Shown: positions 43,922 to 53,478, counted from the stretch's first letter. The stretch is DNA of 64,000 bases from CAYQQU01 sp964419545 (GCA_964419545.1 CAYQQU010000028.1:3564-67563); one strand, 5' to 3'. The notes: generated from the letters alone by a model not told the origin. Made by a program: numbers and translations.

Positions 43922-46171
43922 TCAGTCGCCCTTCTGGTAATCGTATCCTTCTCCGGCGTCTTCGTACAAACTACTTTTTGCTGCGCCCGGATAGACGCGC
44001 AAGGTAAGCGTATCGACCGCCAGCTGACCGGTGTATTGCATGACCGGAAAATTGGGGATCACCGCACCGGCCCGCACCAGGACGGGGATGCGATCGGGTC
44101 GCAGGGCCAGGCGCTGAGTTTTGCCGCCATCAAAAGCGCGGCCCGTCCAGTAATCGAACCACCTTCCCCGCGGCAGGTATGGGTTTTGGTAAACCGCTCC
44201 GGGGCGCTCCACCGGGCTGATCAGCAGATGGTCACCGCAGAGGAATTCGCGTTCGCGTTCGTAGGTTCGGGGATCCTCCTGATCTTCGAAAACCAGGCTG
44301 CGCAGGAAGGGCCGGCCCTCCGTACTTTGCTGCCGGAATGCCGTGTAGAAGTAAGGAAGCAGTTCGTAGCGCAGGTTGATGGCCTCGCGGGCGCGGTCGG
44401 TATGCTCCGCGCCGAACGACCAGGGTTCCTGGTCGAGTCGTTCTTCAGCTTCGGCGGCTTTGATCTGGGTTTCGTCGATCTCGGCGCTTCCGTCCACGTT
44501 ATTGCCCATGGAATGCACCCGGAAGAGTGGGTGAAAGACGCTGAGCTGCAGCCAGCGCACGAAGAGCTCGCCGTCCGGCTGGTTGACGAAGCCGCCTACG
44601 TCGGAGCCGACGAAAGAGAAGCCGCTGATGCTCAGTCGCTGGCTTTGGATGTTGGCCAGCCGCAGGTGTTCCCAGCTGGCGATATTGTCGCCCGTCCAGA
44701 CTGCTGCGTAGCGCTGTCCGCCGCTGAACGTGGCCCGCGTAAGCACGAAAGGGCGCTTCTCGGGCCTGAGTTTTTTCAGCCCTTCGTAAGTGGCGCGCGA
44801 CATCAGCTGGCCGTAGACGTTGTGGACGCGGGAGTGGTCGGCCGGCGCGCCGTCGACGTCGTGCAGGACGTTATCCGGGAACGTCTTGCGGTTGATGAGA
44901 AAGATAGCCGGTTCGTTCATATCGTTCCAGAATCCGCTGACGCCGTCTTCGAGATAGAGCCCCCGGTAGCACTCGCCCCACCAGGCGCGTACGTCCGCCC
45001 GGGAAAATTCGGGGAAGACGCATTCGGGAGGCCAGACCGGGCCGCGCATCAGCTCGCCGCCGGACCGCCGGCAGAAGTATCCTTTTTCAAGGCCGTAGCG
45101 ATATACGGCATAGTCGGGGTCGACGCGAATGCCCGGGTCGATCATCACCACCGTCTGAAAGCCCGCTTCCGCTAAGTCGCGGATGAGCCTGGCCGGTTGG
45201 GGGAAAAGGACATTGTTCCAGGTAAAGCAGCGATAGCCGTCCATGTAGTCGATGTCCAGATAAATGGCGTCGCAAGGGATGCGGCGCTCCCGGAACTCCG
45301 CCGCCAGTTCCCGCACCCGGCTTTCGGGATAGTAACTCCAGCGGCACTGGTGGAACCCCAGCGCCCAGCGCGGCGGCAGTTCGGCCGCGCCGGTAAGCCG
45401 GTGGTAGCGGCGCGCTACGTCAAGCAGGGATGGCCCGTAAAGGAAGAAGTAATCCATCTCGCCGCCTCCGGCCTGGAAGGCGACGACCTCCGGATCGGCA
45501 GCCGCGAAATCAAAATGCGTGCGGTGGGTATTGTGAACGAAAATGCCGTAGGCCCGGCCCCGGTTCAGGCCGTAGTAGAACGGGATGGCCCGGTAGAGCG
45601 GGTCGGTTTGTTTGGTGAAAGCGTAGGCGTCCGTGTTCCAGTTTTCCAGTCGCTTTCCGCGCAAATTGAGGCGGCAGGTTTTGTCGCCTAGTCCGAAGAA
45701 GGCTTCCTCTGCCGAAGATCGCTTTTGCAGGCGCAGCTGATCCCAGCCTTGCAGAATAGAGTAGCGGGCGTAAAAAGGAGCCGCTTCTTCCAGGATCAGC
45801 TCTTCCGTATGGCGGTCATAAAGCGCAACCCGCAGGTCGTTCCGGCAAACCAGGCTACCGGTACGGAGTTGCAGGTAGGGATCAGTTTCCGCAATATCGA
45901 AACCCGATTCCGGGGCGGCACTTAAGCCGGGGTCGAGAGCATAAGAAAAAGAGCGTTCAAAACGGCCTAGCGGCGCGTAGCGAAAGCGGAGCGCCGCATC
46001 GGAGTATACCGCCACGCGCAGCTCGAGGCCGTTGGCGCAACGGACGAAGAGGCAGTTGTTTTCGGAATGCCAGTCGGTTACCCGGTCCGGGCGGTATTCG
46101 TAGAAATAATCCGGAAAGCGATCGCTGCCTTCCGTCTTGTCTGGCGGCGTCGGATCTTCGGGGGTCATCAT
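43922..46171 (-). CDS. Glycoside hydrolase family 31 alpha-glucosidase-like protein, truncated by an in-frame stop
   Basis: From the ATG at 46171 the protein has 749 residues and no obvious signal peptide. The N-terminal beta-domain (about 1-200) leads to the catalytic barrel: DAIYLDIDYMDGYRCFTWN, then SGFWNDMNEPAIF with the catalytic nucleophile Asp. AAVWTGDNIASWEHLRL holds the acid/base region, and SGFSFVGSDVGGF follows. The C-terminal domain begins at KSSLYEDAGEGYDYQKGD and is cut by TGA, whereas family members continue for about 80 more residues. Because the catalytic domain is complete, the truncated protein could still be active, or the gene may be newly broken. It lies about 45 nt after glpD with a promoter-like TATCTTCG between them. 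Confidence 0.85.
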   Translation of the reverse strand: MMTPEDPTPPDKTEGSDRFPDYFYEYRPDRVTDWHSENNCLFVRCANGLELRVAVYSDAALRFRYAPLGRFERSFSYALDPGLSAAPESGFDIAETDPYLQLRTGSLVCRNDLRVALYDRHTEELILEEAAPFYARYSILQGWDQLRLQKRSSAEEAFFGLGDKTCRLNLRGKRLENWNTDAYAFTKQTDPLYRAIPFYYGLNRGRAYGIFVHNTHRTHFDFAAADPEVVAFQAGGGEMDYFFLYGPSLLDVARRYHRLTGAAELPPRWALGFHQCRWSYYPESRVRELAAEFRERRIPCDAIYLDIDYMDGYRCFTWNNVLFPQPARLIRDLAEAGFQTVVMIDPGIRVDPDYAVYRYGLEKGYFCRRSGGELMRGPVWPPECVFPEFSRADVRAWWGECYRGLYLEDGVSGFWNDMNEPAIFLINRKTFPDNVLHDVDGAPADHSRVHNVYGQLMSRATYEGLKKLRPEKRPFVLTRATFSGGQRYAAVWTGDNIASWEHLRLANIQSQRLSISGFSFVGSDVGGFVNQPDGELFVRWLQLSVFHPLFRVHSMGNNVDGSAEIDETQIKAAEAEERLDQEPWSFGAEHTDRAREAINLRYELLPYFYTAFRQQSTEGRPFLRSLVFEDQEDPRTYEREREFLCGDHLLISPVERPGAVYQNPYLPRGRWFDYWTGRAFDGGKTQRLALRPDRIPVLVRAGAVIPNFPVMQYTGQLAVDTLTLRVYPGAAKSSLYEDAGEGYDYQKGD

Positions 46172-46199
46172 GTTCAGTTGCGATTCGGTGGTCAAAGCG

Positions 46200-46207
46200 C
46201 GAAGATA
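46200..46207 (-). promoter_or_regulatory. Possible -7 element of the GH31 gene
   Basis: Minus-strand TATCTTCG differs from TAnnTTTG at one position. It lies about 30 nt before the ATG at 46171 and just past the glpD stop codon, so the GH31 gene may have its own promoter. Confidence 0.3.
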
Positions 46208-46216
46208 GCAAAACAA

Positions 46217-47887
46217 TTACACATGAGCAGTTTCACTTTTGGCGAATTCAGATGCTTTTCGCAGTTCGGCAAAAACGGATTCCCGGGCGGTTTTGGTTCG
46301 TGTCTCGTCCCAGTTGAGGGTGGTTTTAAAATCTTCGATCACGGCGTCCATGACGGGTTCGATGCTCGGCAGATTGAAATACAGCCGGCCGGTGCGCCGG
46401 TTGAGCAGGTCCATGGGGTAGAGGGCCAGTTCGTGGTGGATGGCGTACCAGGCTTCGGCGCGCGCGAGTTGTTCTTCCGGCGTTGCGGCGTTGATGGCGG
46501 CCATTTTGTCGAGAATCTCCCGGCTTTGCTTGCCGTAATTTCCGATGAGATAGGGCGCGTAGTCGCCCTCCAGCCCCAGGCCGGCCAGTTGTTGTTCGAC
46601 CTGGGCGGTCAGTTCGCGGATCTCCTTGCGGTTCTGGAAGGGGCCGCCGGTGAGCGGTATCTGGGCGGTGCGGTTGGCTTTTAGCGATTTGCCGTTTTGC
46701 TGTTGGAACTTTTGGGTTACCAGGTCGACCACCCGTTCGGCCATTTTGCGATAGCCGGTAAGTTTGCCGCCGGCGATGGAGATCAGGCCGGTTTCCGATT
46801 CGAAGAGCTCGTCGCGGCGAGACATTTCGGAAGGCGACTTGCCTTCTTCGTGGATGAGGGGGCGCAGGCCGGCCCAACTCGACTCCACGTCATCGTTGGT
46901 CAGATTGACGGAGGGGAACATGTTGTTCGCGGCTTCCAGCAGGTAGTCAACGTCTTCCTGGTTGATTGGAATATCATTGAGGTCGCCTTCGTAGGGCGTA
47001 TCCGTCGTGCCGATGTAGGTAGCGCGCAGGCGGGGTATGGCAAAGACCATGCGGCCGTCGGGCACATCGAAGTAGACGGCCTGGCGGATGGGCAGGCGTT
47101 CGCGGGAGACGACGATATGGACGCCTTTGGAAAGAAAGAGGTGCTTGCCGCGCAGCGAGTCGTCCTTTTTGCGGAGCTTGTCCACCCAGGGGCCGGCGGC
47201 GCTGACCACGTATTGAGCGTCGATGGCTAGCGATTGGCCGGAATAGCGGTCCAGACAACGGACGGCGGTAATTTTACCGTTTTGGTCGTAGACAAAGTCT
47301 TCGGCGGCCACGTAATTGAGGCAGGTCGCGCCGTACTGGCGGGCGGTTTTGATGATCTCGATCGTCAGCCGGGCGTCATCGGTGCGGTATTCGGCGTACA
47401 GGCCCGAGCCGGTGAGGATGTCTTCGCGCAGCAACGGTTCTTTTTTTAGGGTTTCCGTTTTGTTGAGCATGCGGCGTTTGTCTTCGCCCTTCACGCCGGC
47501 GAGCAGGTCGTATACCCAGAGGCCGACGGACGTAGCCAGGCCGCTATAGGTGCCGCCCTTGATGAGGGGAAGGAGCATTTTTTCGGCGGTAACGAGATGG
47601 GGCGCCAGGCGGTGGACGATCGCCCGCTCGCGGCCTACTTCCCGAACCAGGTTGATCTCGAACTGCTTGAGGTAGCGCAGCCCGCCGTGGATCAGTTTAG
47701 TGGATTTGCTGCTGGTGCCGGCCGCGAAATCACTTTTTTCGATGAGCGCGACCGAAAGCCCGCGGGAGGCCGCGTCGAGCGCAATGCCGGCGCCGGTGAT
47801 TCCTCCGCCGATGACCAGCAGATCGTAGTTTTTTTCGGAGAGCTGTGCAAGGGCCTGGTCCCGGTTCGTGGAAGAAAGCAGATTCAT
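46217..47887 (-). CDS. glpD: Glycerol-3-phosphate dehydrogenase (FAD-dependent)
   Basis: The 556-residue enzyme oxidises glycerol-3-phosphate to dihydroxyacetone phosphate and feeds electrons to quinone at the inner membrane. The FAD-binding motif is LLVIGGGITGAGIALDAASRGL. ALIEKSDFAAGTSSKSTKLIHGGLRYL is the highly conserved GlpD stretch, and AAGPWVDKL and GGKLTGYRKMAERVVDLV occur later. The C-terminal domain is present. I chose the start at 47887 (MNLLSSTNRDQAL); the frame extends 33 residues further upstream without homologous-looking sequence. It may work with the secreted glycerophosphodiesterase at 2753-3667, which would release glycerol-3-phosphate. Confidence 0.95.
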   Translation of the reverse strand: MNLLSSTNRDQALAQLSEKNYDLLVIGGGITGAGIALDAASRGLSVALIEKSDFAAGTSSKSTKLIHGGLRYLKQFEINLVREVGRERAIVHRLAPHLVTAEKMLLPLIKGGTYSGLATSVGLWVYDLLAGVKGEDKRRMLNKTETLKKEPLLREDILTGSGLYAEYRTDDARLTIEIIKTARQYGATCLNYVAAEDFVYDQNGKITAVRCLDRYSGQSLAIDAQYVVSAAGPWVDKLRKKDDSLRGKHLFLSKGVHIVVSRERLPIRQAVYFDVPDGRMVFAIPRLRATYIGTTDTPYEGDLNDIPINQEDVDYLLEAANNMFPSVNLTNDDVESSWAGLRPLIHEEGKSPSEMSRRDELFESETGLISIAGGKLTGYRKMAERVVDLVTQKFQQQNGKSLKANRTAQIPLTGGPFQNRKEIRELTAQVEQQLAGLGLEGDYAPYLIGNYGKQSREILDKMAAINAATPEEQLARAEAWYAIHHELALYPMDLLNRRTGRLYFNLPSIEPVMDAVIEDFKTTLNWDETRTKTARESVFAELRKASEFAKSETAHV

Positions 47888-48016
47888 AGTTACGGATGGA
47901 TTTTGGTTGACGTTATTTTTCTTACCTTTTACGAACGGTAATTTTTTCTTGGTGTCAGGTTTACAATAAGCTAACCTGGCGTCCAAAATATACTTAAAAA
48001 CAAGGATATAACAAAG

Positions 48017-48973
48017 ATGCGAAACAGAAGATCACGACCCTTTGACATTCTCGCGACCGGTGAGTTGCTGATCGATTTCATCAGCACGGATTTTGCCGCC
48101 AAACTCGACGACGTACGGACTTTCAAGCGGCTGCTGGGCGGGAGCCCGGCCAGCATGGTGATGAACATGGTGCGGCTGGGTAATACGGCTCTGCTGGCGG
48201 CGACCGTAGGCGAGGACGATATGGGCAAATGGCTGTATCGCGAAGTGGAAGCGCTGGGTGTGGATTGCCGTTTATTGCGCCGCATCGAAGAGCCGACGAC
48301 CCTGATCCTGGTGACCCGTTCCCAGGAAGTATCCAATTTCGAAGCGTATCGTGCGGCAGATAGTCATATCCTGGCGGATCAGCTGCCGGTCGAATTGCTG
48401 GCGGAGGTATCTATTCTGCATACCACTTGTTTTGGGCTGAGTCGTAAGCCGGCCCGCGATCATATTCTGGCGGCGGCGGTAAAGGCGACGGAACTGGGAT
48501 GCCGCCTGAGCATCGATCTGAACTACGCCCGCAAGATCTGGCCGGATGTGGAAGAAGCCCGGTCCATTGTAGCCCGCTACTGCGAGCTGGGCGCTTTGGT
48601 GAAGATCAGCGAGGTCGACTGGTTTCGGTTGTACGGCGAGCCGCTGAAGGAGATGGAGGCGGCTGGGCAGCACTTCCTCGATCTCGGAGCGCAGGAAGTG
48701 TGCATGACCCTGGGCGCCGAGGGGGCTTACGCCGCCTCGGCCGCCGGCGCCACCGGCTTTCTTCCCGCCCGCCGAGTAGAGATCAAAGACACGACAGGCG
48801 CGGGAGACGCTTTCTGGTCGGGCTACCTTACCGCCTGGCTGGATGGGCGGGAGCTCATCGATCGACTGAAAGCCGGGCGGCGCATGGCGGAGCTCAAACT
48901 CGGGCATTTCGGTCCCTTGCCCCGGCAGATCGACCGCAAGTTGGTTTACGTCGATCTCGAAGAACCTACTTGA
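48017..48973 (+). CDS. PfkB-family carbohydrate kinase (fructokinase-like)
   Basis: The 318-residue protein is a ribokinase/PfkB-fold sugar kinase. The N-terminal signature reads LLGGSPASMVMNMVRLGNTALLAATVG, with the glycine pair that contacts the sugar. The C-terminal signature DTTGAGDAFWSGYLTAWL holds the catalytic Asp and anion hole. SIDLNYARKIWPD and MTLGAEGAYAAS are typical of fructokinases and 5-dehydro-2-deoxygluconokinases. The substrate cannot be settled from the sequence. The gene diverges from glpD, and its 3' end overlaps the LysM gene by 8 nt tail to tail. Confidence 0.88.
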   Translation: MRNRRSRPFDILATGELLIDFISTDFAAKLDDVRTFKRLLGGSPASMVMNMVRLGNTALLAATVGEDDMGKWLYREVEALGVDCRLLRRIEEPTTLILVTRSQEVSNFEAYRAADSHILADQLPVELLAEVSILHTTCFGLSRKPARDHILAAAVKATELGCRLSIDLNYARKIWPDVEEARSIVARYCELGALVKISEVDWFRLYGEPLKEMEAAGQHFLDLGAQEVCMTLGAEGAYAASAAGATGFLPARRVEIKDTTGAGDAFWSGYLTAWLDGRELIDRLKAGRRMAELKLGHFGPLPRQIDRKLVYVDLEEPT

Positions 48974-51080
48974 TGAAGATCGTCTGGTTGGCGATCACCG
49001 TATCGCCCGGACGCATGTCGTTCAGTTTCCGCAGCCGGCTTTCGCTGAGGCCGTATCTCCAGGCGATGGATTGGAGGGTTTCGCCTTCTTTGACTTTGTG
49101 CGTAAGCCGGCGGTCCACCTGATAGCTTTCGTAACCCTGGGGCCGCGTATCATCGCGGCGGTATTCGCCCGGATCGCCGTATTGGTCTTCCTCGTATTCC
49201 GATACCCGGGAGGGCGGGTCTTTGATGAACAGCTTCTGATTGGGCTCCACGGTTTCGTAGAGGCCGAGGCCGTTAAGGCGCCGCAGTTTACCTACGGAGA
49301 TGCCGTATTTTCTGGCGATCAGTTCAACCGTTTCGCCCTTGCGTACTCTGTGCGTGGGGCGCGGCTCTTTATCGTCCTCGTCGTCGTACCTGCCGACGCC
49401 TTCTTTTTTCCGTTCCACAGCTGAGAAGCCGCCTTTGGCGTAGGTATCGGGGATATTGCTTTTCCGGTAGAGGGCAGAGCTGTTTTCTTGGTCGTAAGAA
49501 TCCGGCGAGCCGTACCTTTTGAAATCCCCGGAAAGCGATTCGTCTTCCTTGTAGCGGTAGCGGTCTTCCGCCGGGGTGCGATAGTAATTAAACTCATCGG
49601 GGACCCTGCGTTCCGTGGTTTCGCTAAGCCGGCGTTCCGTGGCGGGTTCATATTCGGAAGGCTGCAGCGGGCAGTCGGTCACCTGGAGCAATTGACCTAT
49701 TCTGGGTTGTTCGTTGGATCCCAGGTTGTTCATGTCCCGGAAGCGCGCTTCGGTAAAGCCGTATTTCATAGCCAGGTAAGCAACCGTTTCGCCTCTTTGT
49801 ACAGTGTGATAAGCCTTGTCGTCTTTCCAGCCCGGTTCTACGGCGCCGGGCGTCAGTCTGCCGGAAGATTGGTTATAGCCGGCCGGTGTTTGCCGTTCTT
49901 CGGCCCCGCCTTTGGTAGTCAGCTGGGCGACCCGGAGCTTGTCGCAGGGATAGATATCGTTATTGCTCAGTCCGTTCCAGCTTTTGAGCTGCCCGACAGT
50001 GATGTTGTACATCTTGGCGATCCGGTAGAGGGTCTGCCCTTTTTCCACGATGTGGAAACCGTTGCCGGAGCGCTCTCCGCAGGGGCTGTCGGATGCTGTG
50101 GGGGGCGTGAGCAGGGTGGGTTGGCCGGGAGCGCTGGTAGTGTCGCTATAGTAGGAGAAAGCCTCCGCATCGGTCGATCTTGCTGTATAATTATATCCGA
50201 CAGGATCTTCCGAGGGGGGGGGCGCCATCAAGGGCATGGTGGATGTTCCGTAACCTTTTTCGCGGTCGGAAACGATGGGGATATCCGGACCTCCTTTTTT
50301 CGTCCACCGGTGTTCGTATTCCGGCGGCGTGTCCCTGACCGGCCGGCTGGGCGGCGTCCGGCCGGTGCAGTATTGTTCGAGGTAATCTGGCAAGAGGCGG
50401 TCGTTGATCCGTTTCAGGACGAGCACATTATTGAAGGCGTCGGCGGCGTCGATACCCTGTCGCTTTTCGATGAGGCCGATCTCGGGGATAATTTCCAGAT
50501 CGGTTTGCGAACTGCGGGAGCCGCGCAAGTATTCCCGGAAGATGTAAGAATCCGTGCAGTAGCGGTCCAGTTTTCCTTCGAAATACACTTCGGCGTTGTA
50601 CCGGTTATCCAGGGCGATATCCACTCCTACGATGCCGCGATCGATGTTGAAAGTAAAGCGATGCTCCGGCGATTCGTAGCTGATCTCCTGGCCGTCGTAG
50701 CGGTAGAAGGCCGCCTTTTTTACCGTGGAGAGCAGGTATTTTTTGTAACCCACCCGGCGCACCATCGTCACGCGGTCCATTTGGCTGTTGATGTCTTCCA
50801 CCAGGCGCTTGTCGAACTGAGCGTTGCGGCAGTCAATGAATTGGGACGGAAGATAGGTCGTTTCGCGTTCCGATTCGGCGCCGATTTCCAGGATCACCTT
50901 TTCATTGGCGTTCGCATTGATGTGGTAGGTCACGAAAATGCTGTTGTTGTTGCGCTCCTGGGGCTCGTACTCCAGGCGATCCATACAGCTGGGATCGTAA
51001 AGAATGTAGAGATCCGCGCTTTTGGCAGAAAAGGCCAGCAGCAGGAAAAGCAGGACGGGTAAAAGGCGCGCAGTCTTCAT
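48966..51080 (-). CDS. Secreted protein with four LysM repeats
   Basis: The 704-residue protein has a signal peptide (MKTARLLPVLLFLLLAFSAKS). The N-terminal third (about 22-250) has no domain that I can name. Four LysM repeats are spaced through the rest: FHIVEKGQTLYRIAKMYNIT, YHTVQRGETVAYLAMKYGFT, THRVRKGETVELIARKYGIS and THKVKEGETLQSIAWRYGLS. Linkers between them are rich in Tyr, Glu, Arg and Pro. LysM repeats bind peptidoglycan, so the protein should be attached to the cell wall. A run of nine identical bases lies at 50214-50222. I chose the start at 51080; an in-frame ATG at 51152 would add a 24-residue extension before the signal peptide. Confidence 0.88.
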   Translation of the reverse strand: MKTARLLPVLLFLLLAFSAKSADLYILYDPSCMDRLEYEPQERNNNSIFVTYHINANANEKVILEIGAESERETTYLPSQFIDCRNAQFDKRLVEDINSQMDRVTMVRRVGYKKYLLSTVKKAAFYRYDGQEISYESPEHRFTFNIDRGIVGVDIALDNRYNAEVYFEGKLDRYCTDSYIFREYLRGSRSSQTDLEIIPEIGLIEKRQGIDAADAFNNVLVLKRINDRLLPDYLEQYCTGRTPPSRPVRDTPPEYEHRWTKKGGPDIPIVSDREKGYGTSTMPLMAPPPSEDPVGYNYTARSTDAEAFSYYSDTTSAPGQPTLLTPPTASDSPCGERSGNGFHIVEKGQTLYRIAKMYNITVGQLKSWNGLSNNDIYPCDKLRVAQLTTKGGAEERQTPAGYNQSSGRLTPGAVEPGWKDDKAYHTVQRGETVAYLAMKYGFTEARFRDMNNLGSNEQPRIGQLLQVTDCPLQPSEYEPATERRLSETTERRVPDEFNYYRTPAEDRYRYKEDESLSGDFKRYGSPDSYDQENSSALYRKSNIPDTYAKGGFSAVERKKEGVGRYDDEDDKEPRPTHRVRKGETVELIARKYGISVGKLRRLNGLGLYETVEPNQKLFIKDPPSRVSEYEEDQYGDPGEYRRDDTRPQGYESYQVDRRLTHKVKEGETLQSIAWRYGLSESRLRKLNDMRPGDTVIANQTIFIK

Positions 51081-51247
51081 TTTTTCGGTTTTGTTAAAGC
51101 AAAGATCGATCTTAATACAATATAACACCGAGTATACGAGTGTAAGGTACATGAAATCAGCGGCTTAGACAAGTGTTTGACGCTAATGTCCGAAATTTTA
51201 ACGGAAAAAACGGATAAAAGATTTCGTTAAATGACCGGAAAAGTGAA

Positions 51248-51904
51248 TTATTGGCCGGATTGGGAGACGATTCCGTTATTGACGGCGTAGAGGACCAGCT
51301 CGGAAGAGGTGCTCAGATTGAGCTTTTTCATGATGTTTTTGCGGTGGGTATAGACGGTATGGGTGCTGAGGCTGAGCATATCCGCGATTTCTTTAGCGAT
51401 CATGCCGCGGGCTACCAGCCGTACGATTTCGATCTCGCGGGGCGTCAGCGGGGTAGGGGCGCAGCTTTCCTCTTCGGGGCGGGCGAAGGATTTTTCCAGA
51501 AGATAATCCAGGACTTTGGAGCAGAAGAACTTCTCTCCCGCGGTAGTCGCCTTGACGGCGTTGAGGACTTCCTTTTCCCCGCAGGTCTTGGTCAGGAAGC
51601 TGTTTACGCCGCGTTCGAGAACGTCGTAGATCGTTTTTTTGTCATTGTCATCGCTGAGCACCATAAAGCGGGTGGCGGGGGATATCCTGCGGATCTTTTC
51701 GAAAACCGAAGCATCGAAGCGCCCCTGCTGGTTGTAGTCAATGATGAGCACATCGGGCTGCTTCTCAGCTGCCAGGGTCAGCAACTCGCGCTCGTTCTCC
51801 GCTTCGCCGGAAACCCGGTAAGCCGCCTCTTGCCTGAGGAGCTGTTTCAGGCCTTCGCGCGTGAGGAACTGGGCATCCGCAAGGATAATTGAAACGGTCT
51901 GCAT
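51248..51904 (-). CDS. NarL/LuxR-type response regulator
   Basis: The 218-residue protein has an N-terminal receiver domain (about 1-120) with the phosphoacceptor Asp in VLIIDYNQQG and the conserved Lys in FLTKTCGE. The linker is followed by a LuxR-type helix-turn-helix (about 150-210; LTPREIEIVRLVARGMIAKEIADML, STHTVYTHRKNIMKKL). The acidic pocket near the N-terminus reads LADAQF rather than the usual Asp-Asp, so phosphorylation may be altered. No sensor kinase gene is adjacent. The start at 51904 (MQTVSIILADAQF) is favoured by a TTTG-N20-TAATTTAG promoter-like site upstream. The target genes are unknown. Confidence 0.9.
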   Translation of the reverse strand: MQTVSIILADAQFLTREGLKQLLRQEAAYRVSGEAENERELLTLAAEKQPDVLIIDYNQQGRFDASVFEKIRRISPATRFMVLSDDNDKKTIYDVLERGVNSFLTKTCGEKEVLNAVKATTAGEKFFCSKVLDYLLEKSFARPEEESCAPTPLTPREIEIVRLVARGMIAKEIADMLSLSTHTVYTHRKNIMKKLNLSTSSELVLYAVNNGIVSQSGQ

Positions 51905-51924
51905 ATGATAGCGATAAACAGGTG

Positions 51925-51956
51925 CTAAATTAAGTGCTCGGTGCAGAAAAAACAAA
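51925..51956 (-). promoter_or_regulatory. Promoter-like site of the response regulator gene
   Basis: Minus-strand TTTG (51953-51956) and TAATTTAG (51925-51932) are separated by 20 nt, close to the Bacteroidota consensus. The site lies about 21 nt before the ATG at 51904. Confidence 0.5.
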
Positions 51957-52083
51957 TTAATTTAGACTTAGTTTAAGTAAAGTTTATCCGAAGAATCGAG
52001 CCGCCCACGCCTGGCAAAGCGGAATGCGGGAGCGGCCCGCCGTTCCCGGAGTAAATGATCTGCTGCGGTGCTGCCTTTAGTGA

Positions 52084-53268
52084 TCAGCTCTCGGTATTGG
52101 TATACTCGGAAGCGGCGGCCGACTGTTCGGCGATCTCCCGGAACTGCACCCGCACCTGATACCGCTTGTTGATGGCCGATACGGCCGGGCCGAACATGGT
52201 GTTGATCAGATCGCGCGCCTGGGTTTTCGCTTTATCCATAATGTCGCTCTCATACGCCTCCCGGCGAAATTCCTCCCGCAGCAGATTGAAGCTTTCGTTG
52301 AGGTCGACGTCTTTGAGTTCCCGCAGCCAGCCGATCGACAGTTTGTCCAGTTTGGGGTAGACTTCATGGGATAGAACAGTGGGTTCGGGCAGGGTAACGG
52401 TGACGATGCCGGCCCGCGAATTGAGGCTGACGTCAAAGTATTCGTTGAGGCGAAATCCGACTTTGAGAATACTGATGGCCGACACTTCGATATCGGTGGA
52501 AGAGACGCTGAATCCCCATATTTTGGTTTGCAGTTGTTTGGACAATCCCTTTTTGTCCCGCACTTCCATCGTCGCCAGTTCGGCGATCGCTTCTTCCACT
52601 TTTTCCTGCAGCAGCCCCCGGGATCGCCCGAAATCTTCCACTGCAGCTCTTTCTTCGAGGCGTTTCATGAGGGGGGCGAGCGCTTCGGTGGTGGCGATGC
52701 CGCAGGGCGTGTCGATGCTTTCCCCGCGTGCGAAGACGCTGCCGTCCTCCGTTTTGAGGAAAGTGGTGATCACGTGATTGGCGAGGAAACAGGTGTAGCG
52801 CGAAGCGACCTCGTGCATGGCTTCAACGGCGTTGCTGGATTCGTTGTCGTACCAGGTCTGGTAAAGTGTGGAGGTGGTGTCCTTGATCGCGGTAAAGTCC
52901 TGGTAATACAGGTCGCGCAGGTAGGCGTGGTGCTTTTCGTACTCCTTGCGGATTTCCGGGGTCAGGTTTTCGGAAAGCCCCATGCGTTTGGCGACGTGGT
53001 CGAGGATAGCCAGGTTGATCTCGTAGATGAGGTTGTCGAACTCTCGCCGGTAGCGCTTCGGGTTGGAGAGGATCGCGAGGGTTTCTTCCTCGTCCAGGTT
53101 GAGATTCAGTTCGGAGGGTTTGTAGTTCAGTTGTAACTCTTTCGGCACGTAGGTATAGCTGCCGCCGTCCGACCGCCAGTAGCGGAAAACAATGATGGCG
53201 ATCAGGCTGACGACCAGTACAATGACCAGCCAGCGACCAATACGTAAGCTGCGGGTTTCTTCACTCAT
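52084..53268 (-). CDS. Membrane-anchored DUF4230-like protein
   Basis: The 394-residue protein has one N-terminal membrane helix (WLVIVLVVSLIAIIVFRYW). A helical middle part (about 60-220) is followed by a DUF4230-like domain (about 255-375). The wording VSAISILKVGFRLNEYFDVS, VTVTLPEPTVLSHEV and KAKTQARDLINTMFGP fits that family, which is small, membrane-anchored and of unknown role. The middle section has no counterpart that I recognise, and the protein is longer than typical DUF4230 proteins (about 200), so it may be a fusion. It stands alone between the response regulator gene and the divergent folP gene. Confidence 0.75.
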   Translation of the reverse strand: MSEETRSLRIGRWLVIVLVVSLIAIIVFRYWRSDGGSYTYVPKELQLNYKPSELNLNLDEEETLAILSNPKRYRREFDNLIYEINLAILDHVAKRMGLSENLTPEIRKEYEKHHAYLRDLYYQDFTAIKDTTSTLYQTWYDNESSNAVEAMHEVASRYTCFLANHVITTFLKTEDGSVFARGESIDTPCGIATTEALAPLMKRLEERAAVEDFGRSRGLLQEKVEEAIAELATMEVRDKKGLSKQLQTKIWGFSVSSTDIEVSAISILKVGFRLNEYFDVSLNSRAGIVTVTLPEPTVLSHEVYPKLDKLSIGWLRELKDVDLNESFNLLREEFRREAYESDIMDKAKTQARDLINTMFGPAVSAINKRYQVRVQFREIAEQSAAASEYTNTES

Positions 53269-53425
53269 TTTGTGGCAATTTTATGATCTGGTCTTATGAC
53301 GCTGCAAAGGTGCGACAGATACTTCAAATAAGTCTATTTTTGGTATGTAAAATTCAGTCATTGAATCCAGGTTGCCGGCTACTCCTTTGTTTTTGCGGTG
53401 CTTTTCGGAAACAAACCGGCGCCCG

Positions 53426-53458
53426 TTGGGTTGAATCCTGAAATTCGTCCTACTTTTG
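53426..53458 (+). promoter_or_regulatory. Promoter of folP
   Basis: TACTTTTG at 53451-53458 matches TAnnTTTG. TTGG at 53426-53429, 21 nt upstream, is a possible -33 element. It lies about 20 nt before the ATG at 53479. Confidence 0.5.
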
Positions 53459-53478
53459 TGTGTTATCAATCTGCGCGC

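Noticed and set aside
43922..43924. TGA in the GH31 gene read as selenocysteine
   Set aside because: No selenocysteine is known at this place in GH31 proteins, it is outside the active site, and I see no supporting RNA element. A nonsense change or sequence error is simpler.
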